DNA from: Paracoccaceae bacterium
GTDB lineage: Bacteria > Pseudomonadota > Alphaproteobacteria > Rhodobacterales > Rhodobacteraceae
NCBI GenBank assembly: GCA_026710155.1
Contig: JAPORQ010000050.1
Coordinates: forward strand, 1 to 41,616
DNA: 41,616 nt
Direction: 5' to 3'
Part shown: positions 27,645 to 37,814 of the stretch, piece by piece
Position numbering within the stretch: position 1 is the stretch's first letter
Layout of the letters: each line of letters starts with the position of its first letter
The notes under the pieces: model-generated
Told to the model about the DNA's origin: nothing
Database searches by the model: none
The model's input: the letters and a program-made list of their open reading frames with translations, nothing else
Made by a program: the position numbers and the translations under genes

Positions 27645-27649
27645 TGCTG

Positions 27650-30031
27650 ATGAATGCAATAAACATATTTGAATCGATGGATTATGGTCCCTCACCTGAA
27701 AGTACTACCGATGCGGATCAGTGGCTTGAAAACAGAGGCAGGAAGTTTGGTCACTACATTGCTGGCCAGTATCGGCAATCGACCAAGCCCGGGTATTTTA
27801 CGACTTGCAATCCAGCTACGGGGGAGGAATTGGCCCAGATAGCTTCTGGTACCAAGGGAGATGTTGACAGGGCCGTGGATGCTGCTATCAAAGCCCAAAC
27901 GAAATGGCACAGAATTGGCGGTTATCAAAGGGCAAAATATCTATATGCCATAGCCCGTGGTATTCAAAAGCATGCACGATTATTAGCCGTCCTGGAAACT
28001 ATGGATAACGGGAAACCGATCAGTGAAACCAGAGATATTGATATCCCGCTGGTAGCCAGGCACTTTTATTTTCATGCCGGATTGGCGCAATTGGGTGATA
28101 CCGAATTGCCTGACAGGATACCTCATGGTGTGTGTGGTCAAATCGTTCCATGGAATTTTCCCCTGTTGATGTTGGCATGGAAAGTTGCGCCTGCCATTGC
28201 CATGGGTAATACGGTTTTCCTCAAACCTTCCGAACATACCCCTATCAGTGCCCTGTTCTTTGCAGAAATACTATCCGAGGTCAACCTGCCGACCGGCGTG
28301 GTCAATGTTGTAACCGGAGACGGTATCACCGGTGAACATATCGTCAAGCATGCCGATATCCACAAAATCGCCTTCACAGGATCAACTGCCATAGGAAAAA
28401 GAATCAGGCACCTGACTGCAGAAGACAATAAATCCCTAACCCTCGAACTTGGTGGCAAATCGCCCTTCATCGTTTGCAGTGATGCCGATCTGGATTCGGC
28501 AGTGGAAGGTATTGTTGATGCAATTTGGCTCAATCAGGGTGAGGTTTGTTGTGCCGGGTCGCGTTTGTTGGTTCAGGAATCGATTGCAGATACTTTCCTC
28601 GCCAGGGTCAGAAAACGGATGGATAACCTGCGAGTGGGTTCGCCATTGGATAAATCAACTGACATTGGTTCAATCATCAGTAGGAAACAGAGAAATCACA
28701 TCAGCGAAATGGTTGCCCTTGGCAAGGAGGAAAAAGGAATCGTTTACCAGCCACAATTGCCACTACCACCGAATGGCTTTTTCTACCCTCCGACGTTGGT
28801 TTCGGGACTGACACCAAGTTCGGTACTGATGCGTGAGGAGATTTTTGGTCCGGTCCTTGTGAGCATGACCTTTCGTACCTACAGGGAGGCCATCAATCTT
28901 GCCAATAATTCGAAATATGGCTTGGCGGCTTCAGTCTGGAGTGAAAACATCAACATGGCATTGGAAATTGCCCATGAACTTCAATGCGGTGTGGTGTGGA
29001 TTAATTCAACCAACACATTTGATGCAGCAGCCGGCTTTGGGGGGTATAAGGAATCAGGCTTTGGTCGGGAAGGCGGTTGGGAAGGTATTGATTACTACAC
29101 CAAACCCAAGCCGTCAAAATCACCAGTCCAAGCGAAAGCTAAATCGAAGGGTGGGGTGGTTCATGAAAAGAAAATTCCCGAATCTCTGATAGATCAAACC
29201 CCCAAACTTTATATTGGTGGCAGGAAGGTCAGGCCGGATGGTGGTTATTCGCTTAAGGTATTGAATCCCCAGGGGGATATCGTCGGTACGGTTGGAAAGG
29301 GCAACAGGAAGGATATAAGAAACGCTGTGGAAGCTGCCGGTTCGGCAAACTCCTGGAAACATTCCTCTGCCTACAATCGGGCGCAGATCCTGTATTTTTT
29401 GGCCGAAAACCTTGCAATGCGGGAGACGGAATTTGTCAGGCGAATAGAATTGCAAACAATGTGTGATTCTAGAGATGCCTTGCGCGAGGTTCGAGCATCC
29501 ATCGAATCACTATTCTATTTTGCTTCATGGGCAGATAAATTCGAAGGCAAAATTCACAAGGTGGCAGCCAAAAAAACCGTTATGGCACTCAATGAACCTT
29601 TGGGGATTGTCGGAGTGGTTTGCCCAAATCAATACCCTCTATGGGGTTTTGTTACAATGATGGCTTCCCTGGTCTCAATGGGTAACAGATGCGTTGTGAT
29701 TCCTTCTGAAGCAAGTCCATTGTCAAGTACGGATTTTACCCAGATCCTTGATACTTCCGATGTCCCGGCTGGTGTGGTCAACCTGATTACAGGAAATCAT
29801 GATGATCTGTTAAAAACCCTAGTGGAACATGAAGATATCGAGGCCATATGGTTTGCAGGTTGTTCAACTCATAATGCCATGGTCAATGAACTGTCGGTTG
29901 GAAATTTGAAGCGTATTTGGTTACTTGAAAATAATTTGAATTGCTGGTATGATAAGAATTCAAGTTATTACAAAGAATTTTTGAAACATTCTGTTGAGAT
30001 AAAAAATATTTGGATACCCTTTGGTGAATAA
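27650..30031 (+). CDS. Double-domain aldehyde dehydrogenase
   Basis: A 793-residue protein built from two aldehyde dehydrogenase domains. The first (about 20-480) is catalytic: ELGGKSP with the general-base Glu, and NQGEVCCAGSR with the nucleophilic Cys. The second (about 510-795) resembles the fold but lacks these motifs, so it is a regulatory or structural half. Such long forms stand beside deoC in Alphaproteobacteria and probably oxidise acetaldehyde or a similar aldehyde to the acid. The GTG at 27644 overlaps the deoC stop, and the ATG at 27650 is an equal choice. The C-terminus is complete. Confidence 0.9.
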   Translation: MNAINIFESMDYGPSPESTTDADQWLENRGRKFGHYIAGQYRQSTKPGYFTTCNPATGEELAQIASGTKGDVDRAVDAAIKAQTKWHRIGGYQRAKYLYAIARGIQKHARLLAVLETMDNGKPISETRDIDIPLVARHFYFHAGLAQLGDTELPDRIPHGVCGQIVPWNFPLLMLAWKVAPAIAMGNTVFLKPSEHTPISALFFAEILSEVNLPTGVVNVVTGDGITGEHIVKHADIHKIAFTGSTAIGKRIRHLTAEDNKSLTLELGGKSPFIVCSDADLDSAVEGIVDAIWLNQGEVCCAGSRLLVQESIADTFLARVRKRMDNLRVGSPLDKSTDIGSIISRKQRNHISEMVALGKEEKGIVYQPQLPLPPNGFFYPPTLVSGLTPSSVLMREEIFGPVLVSMTFRTYREAINLANNSKYGLAASVWSENINMALEIAHELQCGVVWINSTNTFDAAAGFGGYKESGFGREGGWEGIDYYTKPKPSKSPVQAKAKSKGGVVHEKKIPESLIDQTPKLYIGGRKVRPDGGYSLKVLNPQGDIVGTVGKGNRKDIRNAVEAAGSANSWKHSSAYNRAQILYFLAENLAMRETEFVRRIELQTMCDSRDALREVRASIESLFYFASWADKFEGKIHKVAAKKTVMALNEPLGIVGVVCPNQYPLWGFVTMMASLVSMGNRCVVIPSEASPLSSTDFTQILDTSDVPAGVVNLITGNHDDLLKTLVEHEDIEAIWFAGCSTHNAMVNELSVGNLKRIWLLENNLNCWYDKNSSYYKEFLKHSVEIKNIWIPFGE

Positions 30032-30243
30032 TCGACTTGTATGTCTGGAATTTCATCACGGAACCATTATGAGGTGTATTGATTTGAACTGATTTGGTTC
30101 TGTTTCTGCGGCCAATGTTCCCTTAACTAATTGTGGAGCGTGGTTGGTATTTATTTGAATTTTGAATTAGGTGTTTTGCCATTTCGAATTTCTGACATTT
30201 TTTTCTCCACAGAATTCAGGTTGGAAGTAGACAGGAATTTATA

Positions 30244-30777
30244 ATGGTACGAAAGCGAAAGGCATTTGGATTTATTGTTGGTGAGAAAGTGGTTTATCCC
30301 TCTCATGGTGTTGGACAGATAGACAGTATAGTTTCACAAAACATTGGTGGTTCAAAGGAAGAAATGTTTGTCATTCACTTTGAAAGTGAAGGTCTTACAC
30401 TCCGCGTTCCAATAAAGAGGGTACCTGAGGTCGGTTTGCGAAATCTCGTCAGTGAAGAAGAACTCATCGAAGCACTCGGGCTGTTAAATGGGCGCGCCAG
30501 AGTGAAAAAATCCATGTGGTCCAGGCGCGCCATTGAATATGATCAGAAAATAAATTCAGGGTGCATCATCAAACTGTCTGAAGTCGTGAGGGATCTTAAT
30601 CGTCATGATCCCAACAAGGATCAATCCTACTCCGAACGACAACTCTTTGAAGAGGCCTACGGACGTTTGACCAAGGAAGTTGCTGCAGTCATGCAAATCT
30701 CCATTCTGGAAGCAAAGGAGGTTATTTCAGACAACCTGCTTCACAAGAAGTCCAAGACCAAGGAACTGGCTGCCTGA
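30244..30777 (+). CDS. carD: CarD-family transcription regulator
   Basis: A 177-residue protein with the CarD/RID domain at the N-terminus (FIVGEKVVYPSHGVGQIDSI, residues 9-28), which binds the RNA polymerase beta subunit, and a helical C-terminal part that stabilises the open promoter complex. This is a global, usually essential, regulator in Alphaproteobacteria. The ATG at 30244 follows AGGAA. A 210-base promoter region separates it from the aldehyde dehydrogenase gene. Confidence 0.92.
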   Translation: MVRKRKAFGFIVGEKVVYPSHGVGQIDSIVSQNIGGSKEEMFVIHFESEGLTLRVPIKRVPEVGLRNLVSEEELIEALGLLNGRARVKKSMWSRRAIEYDQKINSGCIIKLSEVVRDLNRHDPNKDQSYSERQLFEEAYGRLTKEVAAVMQISILEAKEVISDNLLHKKSKTKELAA

Positions 30778-30788
30778 ACAGAAACACT

Positions 30789-30822
30789 CCATTGCTGGAA
30801 ATGCATTCATTCCCAGCAATGG
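30789..30822. terminator. Bidirectional terminator between carD and the lipoprotein gene
   Basis: CCATTGCTGG (30789-30798) and CCAGCAATGG (30813-30822) are perfect ten-base arms around a 14-base loop, between two convergent genes. Confidence 0.6.
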
Positions 30823-30850
30823 AAATCAACCTTTCCAATAAAGGTTCCGA

Positions 30851-31357
30851 TTAATTTTGTTTCCAGAATCCATTGGGTTGTCGGCAAGCACTGCCGCTCT
30901 CGGTACCGGTTTGACCTCTGTCGCTCCATACCGAATCAAAGCCACGGCACCTCAAGCCATATTCCACCCAGGAATTGGTTGGATAAACGGTTCCACTTGC
31001 ACCCTGGTATCTCCATCTTTCTGGTGCATTGTTTTCCAGTGCTGTCTGCATGGCGAAGTTATGGGCAGATAGAACACCGTCATAACGGGACTGGTCATAT
31101 CTGGGGGTTGCTGCCTGGGTGGAAGCCTGTTGATTACCTCCACCTGATCTCTGATTTGCCAGCGAGTTACCAATTATTGCACCCAGTCCGGCACCAATCA
31201 ATGCGCCCTCTTCCTTGTCTTCATCACTGGAAACAGCCATTCCCAAACCGGCACCAATTGCTGCTCCACCCAAAGTACTGACGGATTCATCATCCATTTC
31301 ACAAGCAGCCAACGCAAATACCGAAATGCCGGCCAGTACGATTCCTATCTTGTTCAT
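30851..31357 (-). CDS. Glycine-zipper outer-membrane lipoprotein
   Basis: A 168-residue lipoprotein. The signal peptide ends in a lipobox (ALAACEM, Cys around 19). Then come GGAAIGAGLGMAVSS and GALIGAGLGAIIGNSLANQ, two glycine-zipper helices, and a soluble C-terminal region with a Cys pair (GLRCRGF, SACRQPNGFWKQ). This is the layout of the 17-kDa surface-antigen / RT0821-type outer-membrane proteins. The ATG at 31357 is favoured over an upstream TTG because GGAG precedes it by seven bases. It is convergent with carD. Confidence 0.8.
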   Translation of the reverse strand: MNKIGIVLAGISVFALAACEMDDESVSTLGGAAIGAGLGMAVSSDEDKEEGALIGAGLGAIIGNSLANQRSGGGNQQASTQAATPRYDQSRYDGVLSAHNFAMQTALENNAPERWRYQGASGTVYPTNSWVEYGLRCRGFDSVWSDRGQTGTESGSACRQPNGFWKQN

Positions 31358-31616
31358 CTGCAATCTCCGAAATTAAATTAAAAAATATTTTCCTTTTTTA
31401 TGAATAAACCTATTCTTGCCAAAACCGGAAAGGGTATCAATTGACTAAAATGTTACTTCCACCTTTTACAAGTAAACCAACCAATGGAAAATTAGGTTTT
31501 CTTATCTGCTTGGTAAATAGCTAAACGAAAAAAATGATAATACAATGTATTCATTTGAAATTCTATTCTAGGGCCAATCAGGTTTAAAATCAATTCAAGG
31601 TCAATCGGCAAAACAC

Positions 31617-32675
31617 ATGTATGAAAATTCAGGTGTGGACAAGCGTTCCAATTCCTTCAAGGGAGATTTCAGGAGTGACACCGTAACCCAACCCACAGAA
31701 GGAATGCTACAAGCCATGGCATGTGCGCGTGTGGGTGACGATGTCTATGGTGATGACCCCTCCGTAAACGAACTCCAGAAAAGATTTGCAGCACTGGTCG
31801 GAAAGGAAATGAGTGTTTTTTTTCCATCTGGAACCCAATCCAACCTTGCTGCCATCCTGACGCATTGCGGTCGAGGAAGTGACCTCTTGGTCGGCAACAA
31901 ATATCACACCTATGTTTTTGAGGCTGGAGGTGCTTCGGTACTCGGGGGCATCTCTTTTACTCCTCTCCCCACCGAAGATGATGGTTCAATTATCAATGAA
32001 AGCATAGCATCTCATGTAAAACCGGACGATCCACATTTTCCGGAGACACATCTTCTTTGCCTGGAAAATACCGTATCCGGAAATGCCCTTACTGTAGATG
32101 TCCTAAGGGAAAACGCTACCACGGCAAGAAAATTTGGATTGGGAGTGCACCTTGATGGGGCCCGCCTGTTCAATGCTGCCATCGAATTGAATGTCAATCC
32201 GATTGAAATCGCCAATATTGCTGATACTGTTTCCGTTTGCCTTTCAAAAGGGTTGGGGGCTCCTGTCGGTACTTTACTCGCTGGACCCTCCCGTCTCGAA
32301 AGATCGATTAAAAGGAATCGCAAGCTCCTTGGTGGTAGCATGCGTCAATCGGGGTATTTGGCTGCAGCTGGCATATACGCCTTGGACAATCATATTGTCA
32401 GGCTTGCCGAAGATCACAACAGGGCCAGTTCATTGGCCAATTCCCTGGTCGATTTGACTGAAGGATCAGGGTGCCGGATATCTCAAAATACCAACATGGT
32501 GTTTTTTGAACCCCATCCTGAGGATCATCAACCACTGTTTGACCATTTGCGTTCGGATGGCTTTCTGGTAACAGGTAAAAAACCTGCGTTTCGTTTTGTC
32601 ACACATTTGGGAATTGATGATCAGGTCGTTGAAATGTTTGCCAATTCCATCAAGAATTTTTACAAGGGAAGATAA
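31617..32675 (+). CDS. ltaE: Low-specificity L-threonine aldolase
   Basis: A PLP enzyme splitting L-threonine to glycine and acetaldehyde. FRSDTVTQPTEGMLQAM at the start and GDDVYGDDPSVNELQKRFAALVGKE are typical, and the PLP-binding lysine lies in VCLSKGLGAPVGTLL (about residue 212), with HLDGARLFNAA (about 180) supplying the PLP-ring Asp. The length, 352, is normal. About 240 bases upstream are non-coding. Confidence 0.9.
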   Translation: MYENSGVDKRSNSFKGDFRSDTVTQPTEGMLQAMACARVGDDVYGDDPSVNELQKRFAALVGKEMSVFFPSGTQSNLAAILTHCGRGSDLLVGNKYHTYVFEAGGASVLGGISFTPLPTEDDGSIINESIASHVKPDDPHFPETHLLCLENTVSGNALTVDVLRENATTARKFGLGVHLDGARLFNAAIELNVNPIEIANIADTVSVCLSKGLGAPVGTLLAGPSRLERSIKRNRKLLGGSMRQSGYLAAAGIYALDNHIVRLAEDHNRASSLANSLVDLTEGSGCRISQNTNMVFFEPHPEDHQPLFDHLRSDGFLVTGKKPAFRFVTHLGIDDQVVEMFANSIKNFYKGR

Positions 32676-32694
32676 TTTCCAGATAATGAGTGGA

Positions 32695-33261
32695 TTACTT
32701 TTTCAACAACCTGAATTTCAACCCGTAGAATCGATCAACAACCCAAATGGAGAAAAGTCTCCAAAGGCGCCAGACAACTAGTAGTAAAACAACCACGATT
32801 CCAATTCCGAAATATCTGAACCAATTGAGGGGTTTCGTTTCACCAGGCCGCAATTCCCTGATACTGGTAACATTGGGATAGATTGAAAAGGTCCTGTTTC
32901 TGATTCCATAATGATTGACCAAAACCCGTTCGATACCATCACCGGCCAGTCTCTGGGCCTGTGCCTGGATATCACCGCTATCGAATTTAAGGTAGGGAGG
33001 CCATCTCCACCCGGTATCCTCATTGCGATATACCCTTTCCTGATCCGTGCCGAAATTGACACCATTGATAAATCGAATATCTCGGTTTAGGGTTTCACCG
33101 GTACCTCCCCTGACCCAGAAAATTGGATTCATACCCACCTCGGTTCTGACGACTTCGGTACCCACGATGGTTACCACATCCTTTGACGGGAGAGTATAAT
33201 GCGTAAGAAAGAAGACAATCGAAAGTGTGACAAAAGTTAGGAAGTATTTGATGTATTTCAT
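32695..33261 (-). CDS. DUF1523 family membrane protein
   Basis: A 188-residue protein with one N-terminal and one C-terminal membrane segment and an exposed domain between them. HYTLPSKDVVTIVGTEVVRTEVG (about 21-43), VYRNEDTGWRWPPYLKFDSGDIQAQAQ (about 83-109) and the late NHYGIRNRTFSIYPNV match the DUF1523 family (PF07509) of Alphaproteobacteria. Function is unknown. It is convergent with the threonine aldolase gene, 19 bases apart. Confidence 0.85.
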   Translation of the reverse strand: MKYIKYFLTFVTLSIVFFLTHYTLPSKDVVTIVGTEVVRTEVGMNPIFWVRGGTGETLNRDIRFINGVNFGTDQERVYRNEDTGWRWPPYLKFDSGDIQAQAQRLAGDGIERVLVNHYGIRNRTFSIYPNVTSIRELRPGETKPLNWFRYFGIGIVVVLLLVVWRLWRLFSIWVVDRFYGLKFRLLKK

Positions 33262-33366
33262 TTTTCGTGATCCACTTTATATTGATGCATTTAATGCCGT
33301 CATTTGAAAAATTGTTTTTGTTTTCGCATACTCCTTGTGATCAAAACATGACAATAAGCAAAATTT

Positions 33367-34656
33367 ATGAATATTAAAGAGCGACTGTTCGCCGAGATCG
33401 ATAACCGTCAGGATGACCTGATTTCATTGACACGGGAATTGGTTGCAATGCCTACTCTCAATCCACCGGGTGACAATTACCTTGAAATTTGTGAATATCT
33501 GAAGGCAAGATTTGAGGGATCCGGACTTCAGACGGAACTGGTTAGAGCCGAAGGGGCGCCTGGTGACAGCGACAAATATCCCCGCTGGAACATAATAGGA
33601 CGTAAAGAAGGCAATCACGGCGGGGATTGCTTACATTTCAACTCTCATACGGACGTGGTCCATGTAGGTGAAAATTGGACCAGGAAGCCGTTTGGGGGTG
33701 AAATCGTGGATGGCAAGATTTATGGCCGAGGAACCTGTGACATGAAAGGTGGAATGGCTACATCAATTGTTGCCGTTGAAAGTTTTCTTGCCATCTGCCC
33801 CGAATTTTCAGGTGCTGTTGAAATTTCTGGAACTGCGGATGAGGAATCAGGTGGTTACAGCGGAGTTGCCTGGCTGGCTGAACGGGGCTGGTTTTCTCCC
33901 TCTAGGGTCCAGCATGCAATTATACCAGAACCCTTGAACAAAGATCGTATCTGTCTTGGCCATCGCGGAGTATGGTGGGCCGAAATCGAGACCAGGGGAA
34001 GAATTGCGCATGGTTGCATGCCATTTTTGGGCGATTGTGCGATAAGGCATATGGGTGCAGTCATTCGGGAAATGGAAGATGTTCTTTATCCCCTGCTTGC
34101 GTCCAAAACGACCAACCATCCCATTGTTCCGGAAGGAGCTCGTCAATCAACCATGAATCTCAATTCAATTCATGGTGGTGAGAGGGAACAGGATAGTGAC
34201 TTTGCCGGTTTTTCAGCCCCATGTGTTCCCGACCGATGCCGAATCAGAATTGATCGAAGGTTTCTTCCGGAAGAATCAATCGAGAGTGTGAAATCCGAAA
34301 TTGAAACAATGCTGGAATCCATCAAGGCGAAGCGACCTGATTTTGAATACTCTGTTACCGAAATGTTCAGCGTACCCTCGATCTTGACAGAAAAAGATGC
34401 ACCAATTGTGAAGTCGGTACATAAATCAATTCAAGAAGTATTAGGGGAATCACCGGAATATGTTATTTCTCCTGGGACATACGACCAAAAACATATTGAC
34501 CGCATTGGGAAATTGCAAAATTGTATCGCCTATGGACCTGGAATACTCGATTTGGCTCATCAACCGGACGAGTGGGTCGGGATACAGGACATGGTTGACA
34601 GTGCCAAGGTAATGGCATGTACTATCTTCGATTTACTTTGCAAGGAGCAAAATTAA
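33367..34656 (+). CDS. M20-family metallopeptidase / deacylase (ArgE/DapE type)
   Basis: A 429-residue zinc-dependent amidohydrolase. Metal ligands are visible in HTDVVH (about residue 96), GRGTCDMKGG (about 122), TADEESGG (about 158) and a late His in DLAHQPDEW. Dimer-domain residues follow 190. The substrate could be acetylornithine, succinyl-diaminopimelate or a short peptide; the gene stands 20 bases before a peptide-binding protein gene, which favours a peptide or N-acyl amino acid. No precise symbol is justified. Confidence 0.85.
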   Translation: MNIKERLFAEIDNRQDDLISLTRELVAMPTLNPPGDNYLEICEYLKARFEGSGLQTELVRAEGAPGDSDKYPRWNIIGRKEGNHGGDCLHFNSHTDVVHVGENWTRKPFGGEIVDGKIYGRGTCDMKGGMATSIVAVESFLAICPEFSGAVEISGTADEESGGYSGVAWLAERGWFSPSRVQHAIIPEPLNKDRICLGHRGVWWAEIETRGRIAHGCMPFLGDCAIRHMGAVIREMEDVLYPLLASKTTNHPIVPEGARQSTMNLNSIHGGEREQDSDFAGFSAPCVPDRCRIRIDRRFLPEESIESVKSEIETMLESIKAKRPDFEYSVTEMFSVPSILTEKDAPIVKSVHKSIQEVLGESPEYVISPGTYDQKHIDRIGKLQNCIAYGPGILDLAHQPDEWVGIQDMVDSAKVMACTIFDLLCKEQN

Positions 34657-34678
34657 CAACAATACAGGAGGTATTTTA

Positions 34679-36169
34679 ATGAGACATAATCGATTGATGG
34701 CCATAATTTTGGCCGGTTTGACCTTGGTCGTTGGAATGGTTGGCCCGCTCAAAGCTGCCGATCAAGCAATTACCATTGGAATGCAGTTGGAACCGCCACA
34801 CCTTGATCCTACGGGTGGTGCCGCAGCTGCAATCGATGAGGTGGTTTACGCAAACATTTTCGAGGGCTTGACCCGATATGCTTCCGATGGTTCGATTCTT
34901 CCGGGACTGGCACATAGTTGGGACATTTCGGATGATGGTCTGGTTTACACATTTCATCTGAGATCTGGTGTGAAGTTCCATGATGGAGCGGAATTTGATG
35001 CAAGTGATGTGAAATTCTCGCTTGACCGGGCCCGGGCCGAAGATTCAACCAATGCCCAAAAGGCCTTATTCGCTGGGATTAGTGACGTAACAGTTATTGA
35101 TGCAACAACCGTGCAGATTACCCTGAGTAACCCGAACGGTTCCTTTCCGACCAACATGGCTTGGGGTGATGCCATAATCCTTGATCCGGCAACAGCTGAT
35201 AATGCAGGTGTAAACCCTGTTGGCACCGGACCGTTCATGTTCCATGAAAGAAGGGAAGGCGATCAGATTACCATAGTAAGGAACCCTGATTATTGGGGAC
35301 AGGCGGTAGCCCTCGATTCTGCCACCTTTAAATTTATATCAGACCCCACGGCAGCATTTGGTGCCTTGATGGCTGGTGACATTGATGCTTTTCCAGCCTT
35401 CCCTAGTCCCGAAACACTTGTACGGTTTGAATCCGATCCCAATTTCAAGGTGATCATCGGGTCAACCGAAGGTGAAACGATCCTTTCCATCAACAATAAA
35501 AGTGAATTGCTTTCGGACCTAAGGGTAAGAAAGGCCATTGCACACGCGATTAACCGGCAGGAAATAATTGATGGTGCAATGTTTGGGTATGGCACTCCAA
35601 TTGGAACCCACTTTGCTCCCCACAATCCTGACTATCTTGATTTGACTTCCAATTCTGCCCATGATCCGGAATTGTCCAAATCACTGTTGGCTGAGGCAGG
35701 CCATCCTGATGGCCTTACATTGAGATTGGCTTTACCACCTCCCTCTTATGCCCGCAGGGGCGGTGAGATCATTGCTGCCCAACTGAGGGCCGTTGGCATT
35801 GAAACCGAAGTTTCCAATCTGGATTGGGGGCAATGGTTGGGGCAGGTCTTCCGGAACAAGGATTATGACTTGACCATAGTGAGTCATACCGAACCCAATG
35901 ATATCAATATTTATGCCCGTCCTGATTACTACTTCCAGTACGAAAGTGCGGCATTCCAGGATGTCATGAAACAGTTGAATCTTGCAACCGATCCGGCTGA
36001 AAGAACGGATCTGGCGCATATGGCCCAACAGATTATTGCCAATGATTATGTCAACGGATATTTGTTCCAGCTAGCCAAGCTTGGGGTTGCAAATGCGAAA
36101 ATTGTGGGGTTGTGGGAGAACGCGCCTGCCCAGGCCAATGATTTGACTCAAGTCTACTGGGGAAACTAA
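34679..36169 (+). CDS. Peptide ABC transporter substrate-binding protein (SBP_bac_5)
   Basis: A 496-residue periplasmic protein of the DppA/OppA family. The signal peptide (residues 1-24) ends at AAD. The strand DPTGGAAAAIDEVVYANIFEGL and the later SINNKSELLSDLRVRKAIAHAINRQEIID are family hallmarks. AGGAGG lies seven bases ahead of the ATG. It is downstream of the M20 peptidase and convergent with the permease and ATPase genes, with which it probably works although it is transcribed separately. Confidence 0.9.
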   Translation: MRHNRLMAIILAGLTLVVGMVGPLKAADQAITIGMQLEPPHLDPTGGAAAAIDEVVYANIFEGLTRYASDGSILPGLAHSWDISDDGLVYTFHLRSGVKFHDGAEFDASDVKFSLDRARAEDSTNAQKALFAGISDVTVIDATTVQITLSNPNGSFPTNMAWGDAIILDPATADNAGVNPVGTGPFMFHERREGDQITIVRNPDYWGQAVALDSATFKFISDPTAAFGALMAGDIDAFPAFPSPETLVRFESDPNFKVIIGSTEGETILSINNKSELLSDLRVRKAIAHAINRQEIIDGAMFGYGTPIGTHFAPHNPDYLDLTSNSAHDPELSKSLLAEAGHPDGLTLRLALPPPSYARRGGEIIAAQLRAVGIETEVSNLDWGQWLGQVFRNKDYDLTIVSHTEPNDINIYARPDYYFQYESAAFQDVMKQLNLATDPAERTDLAHMAQQIIANDYVNGYLFQLAKLGVANAKIVGLWENAPAQANDLTQVYWGN

Positions 36170-36181
36170 AAACAATTCATT

Positions 36182-36205
36182 GCCACACGGGTTAGCTCGT
36201 GTGGC
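36182..36205. terminator. Hairpin at the meeting point of the convergent transporter genes
   Basis: GCCACACG (36182-36189) and CGTGTGGC (36198-36205) form a perfect eight-base stem with an eight-base loop. The stem overlaps the last codons of the ATPase gene. Confidence 0.6.
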
Positions 36206-37814
36206 ATCTCTGGCTTGTTTCTTTTTCAACCCACTCAGCGGGAATTCTGGGTGAAGCCTGGAGTAAGCGCTTGGTATAATCATGTTGCGGGTGGTCAAAA
36301 ATCCTGTCGGTTCTTCCCTCTTCAACAATTTCACCACCCTGCATGACCAGAACCCGGTCAGTAACTGCTCTCACGACAGTCAAATCGTGACTTATAAAAA
36401 GGTATGACAGGTTATGTTGTATCTGCAAATCGTTCAACAAATCCAATATCTGAGCCCTGATCGAAACATCAAGGGCGGAAACGGCCTCGTCCAAAATGAC
36501 CAGATCCGGTTTGATGACCATGGCTCTGGCAATGGCAATCCGCTGTCTTTGACCTCCTGAAAATTCATGTATGTACTTGTCAACATCGGTTTCCCTGAGA
36601 CCAACCTCAAGCAGGGCCGTGACAACCCGTTCCCTTTGCTCTGATGCACTCAAGGATTTTTCCAGAAGGTGGAATGGTTCTGCCACGAGTCGTCCGACCT
36701 TGTGCCTGGGATTGAAGGAACCAAAGGGATCCTGAAACACGACCTGCATTTTTTTTCTGAGAGAATGCGGCATTTTTCGACCGGAAATTATCTCTACACC
36801 ATCCACGGTAATTCGTCCCTTCTGCAGTGGATCCAAACCCAGAATTGTTCTTGAGAGAGTCGATTTGCCACAACCCGACTCACCAACCAAGCCCAAACTT
36901 TCACCTTTGTTGATGGAGAAACTGACCCCCCTGACGGCAACATTGTAATTTTGCTTGTCGAGTAACCTTCTGCTGGGCAGTTTATACGCCCTGTAGACCT
37001 CACTTACCTCAAGAAAACTACCACCTCTGGTTTTGGATTTCGTCTCCGGGATATAGCTCGAGGCAGCAAACAGTTTCTTGGAATAATCATGTTTCATATC
37101 CTGAAACAATTCCCTGGTGGTTTTCATTTCCACAATTCTTCCCATCTGCATGACGGCCACCTTGTCTGCCATTCTGGCTATTACCGCCAAATCATGAGTT
37201 ATAAACAGCAGGGACATTTGTTCTTCTTTCACAAGAAGTTTCAAGAGATCAAGAATTTGAGCCTGGGTTGATACATCCAGTGCCGTAGTGGGCTCATCGG
37301 CAATGAGAATTTTTGGCCGCAAGGCAATGGCCAATGCTATGCACACACGTTGGCGTTGGCCGCCCGAGATTTCATGTGGATAGAGATCGGGGGAAAACCT
37401 GTTTGGGGGCATTTCGACCCTGGCCAATTTTTCACGAGCAATAGTCATGGCTTCTGATCGCGAATATCCTCCATGAATAATGAGAGTTTCAGCAACCTGA
37501 TTTCCTATGGTCATGACAGGATTCAAGGCAGTCATGGGTTCCTGAAAGATCATTCCGATATCCCTGCCTCGAATTGAGCACATTTCCTTTTCGGAAAGAT
37601 CAATAAGATTTTTGCCGTCAAGGATGATTTGTCCAGTACGGTCTGAACCCTTCGGCAATAAATTCATCAGGGAGAGTGCCGTCATTGACTTGCCGGAACC
37701 CGATTCGCCGACCAAGCCGAATACTTCTCCTTGATCAACGGTAAATTCTACATCTTTCAGTATCACTTCTTCATTAATGGATACATTGAGGTCTGAAATG
37801 GCAAGTAAAGTCAT
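36192..37814 (-). CDS. dppDF: Dipeptide ABC transporter ATPase, DppD-DppF fusion
   Basis: A 540-residue protein holding two complete ABC ATPase domains. The first (about 1-260) has [13 protein letters not shown] and [17 protein letters not shown] with [13 protein letters not shown]; the second (about 290-530) has [28 protein letters not shown] and [14 protein letters not shown]. The long linker between the domains is typical of the fused peptide-transporter ATPases. It is the last gene of the operon, overlapping dppC by four bases. Confidence 0.93.
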   Translation of the reverse strand: MTLLAISDLNVSINEEVILKDVEFTVDQGEVFGLVGESGSGKSMTALSLMNLLPKGSDRTGQIILDGKNLIDLSEKEMCSIRGRDIGMIFQEPMTALNPVMTIGNQVAETLIIHGGYSRSEAMTIAREKLARVEMPPNRFSPDLYPHEISGGQRQRVCIALAIALRPKILIADEPTTALDVSTQAQILDLLKLLVKEEQMSLLFITHDLAVIARMADKVAVMQMGRIVEMKTTRELFQDMKHDYSKKLFAASSYIPETKSKTRGGSFLEVSEVYRAYKLPSRRLLDKQNYNVAVRGVSFSINKGESLGLVGESGCGKSTLSRTILGLDPLQKGRITVDGVEIISGRKMPHSLRKKMQVVFQDPFGSFNPRHKVGRLVAEPFHLLEKSLSASEQRERVVTALLEVGLRETDVDKYIHEFSGGQRQRIAIARAMVIKPDLVILDEAVSALDVSIRAQILDLLNDLQIQHNLSYLFISHDLTVVRAVTDRVLVMQGGEIVEEGRTDRIFDHPQHDYTKRLLQASPRIPAEWVEKETSQRCHTS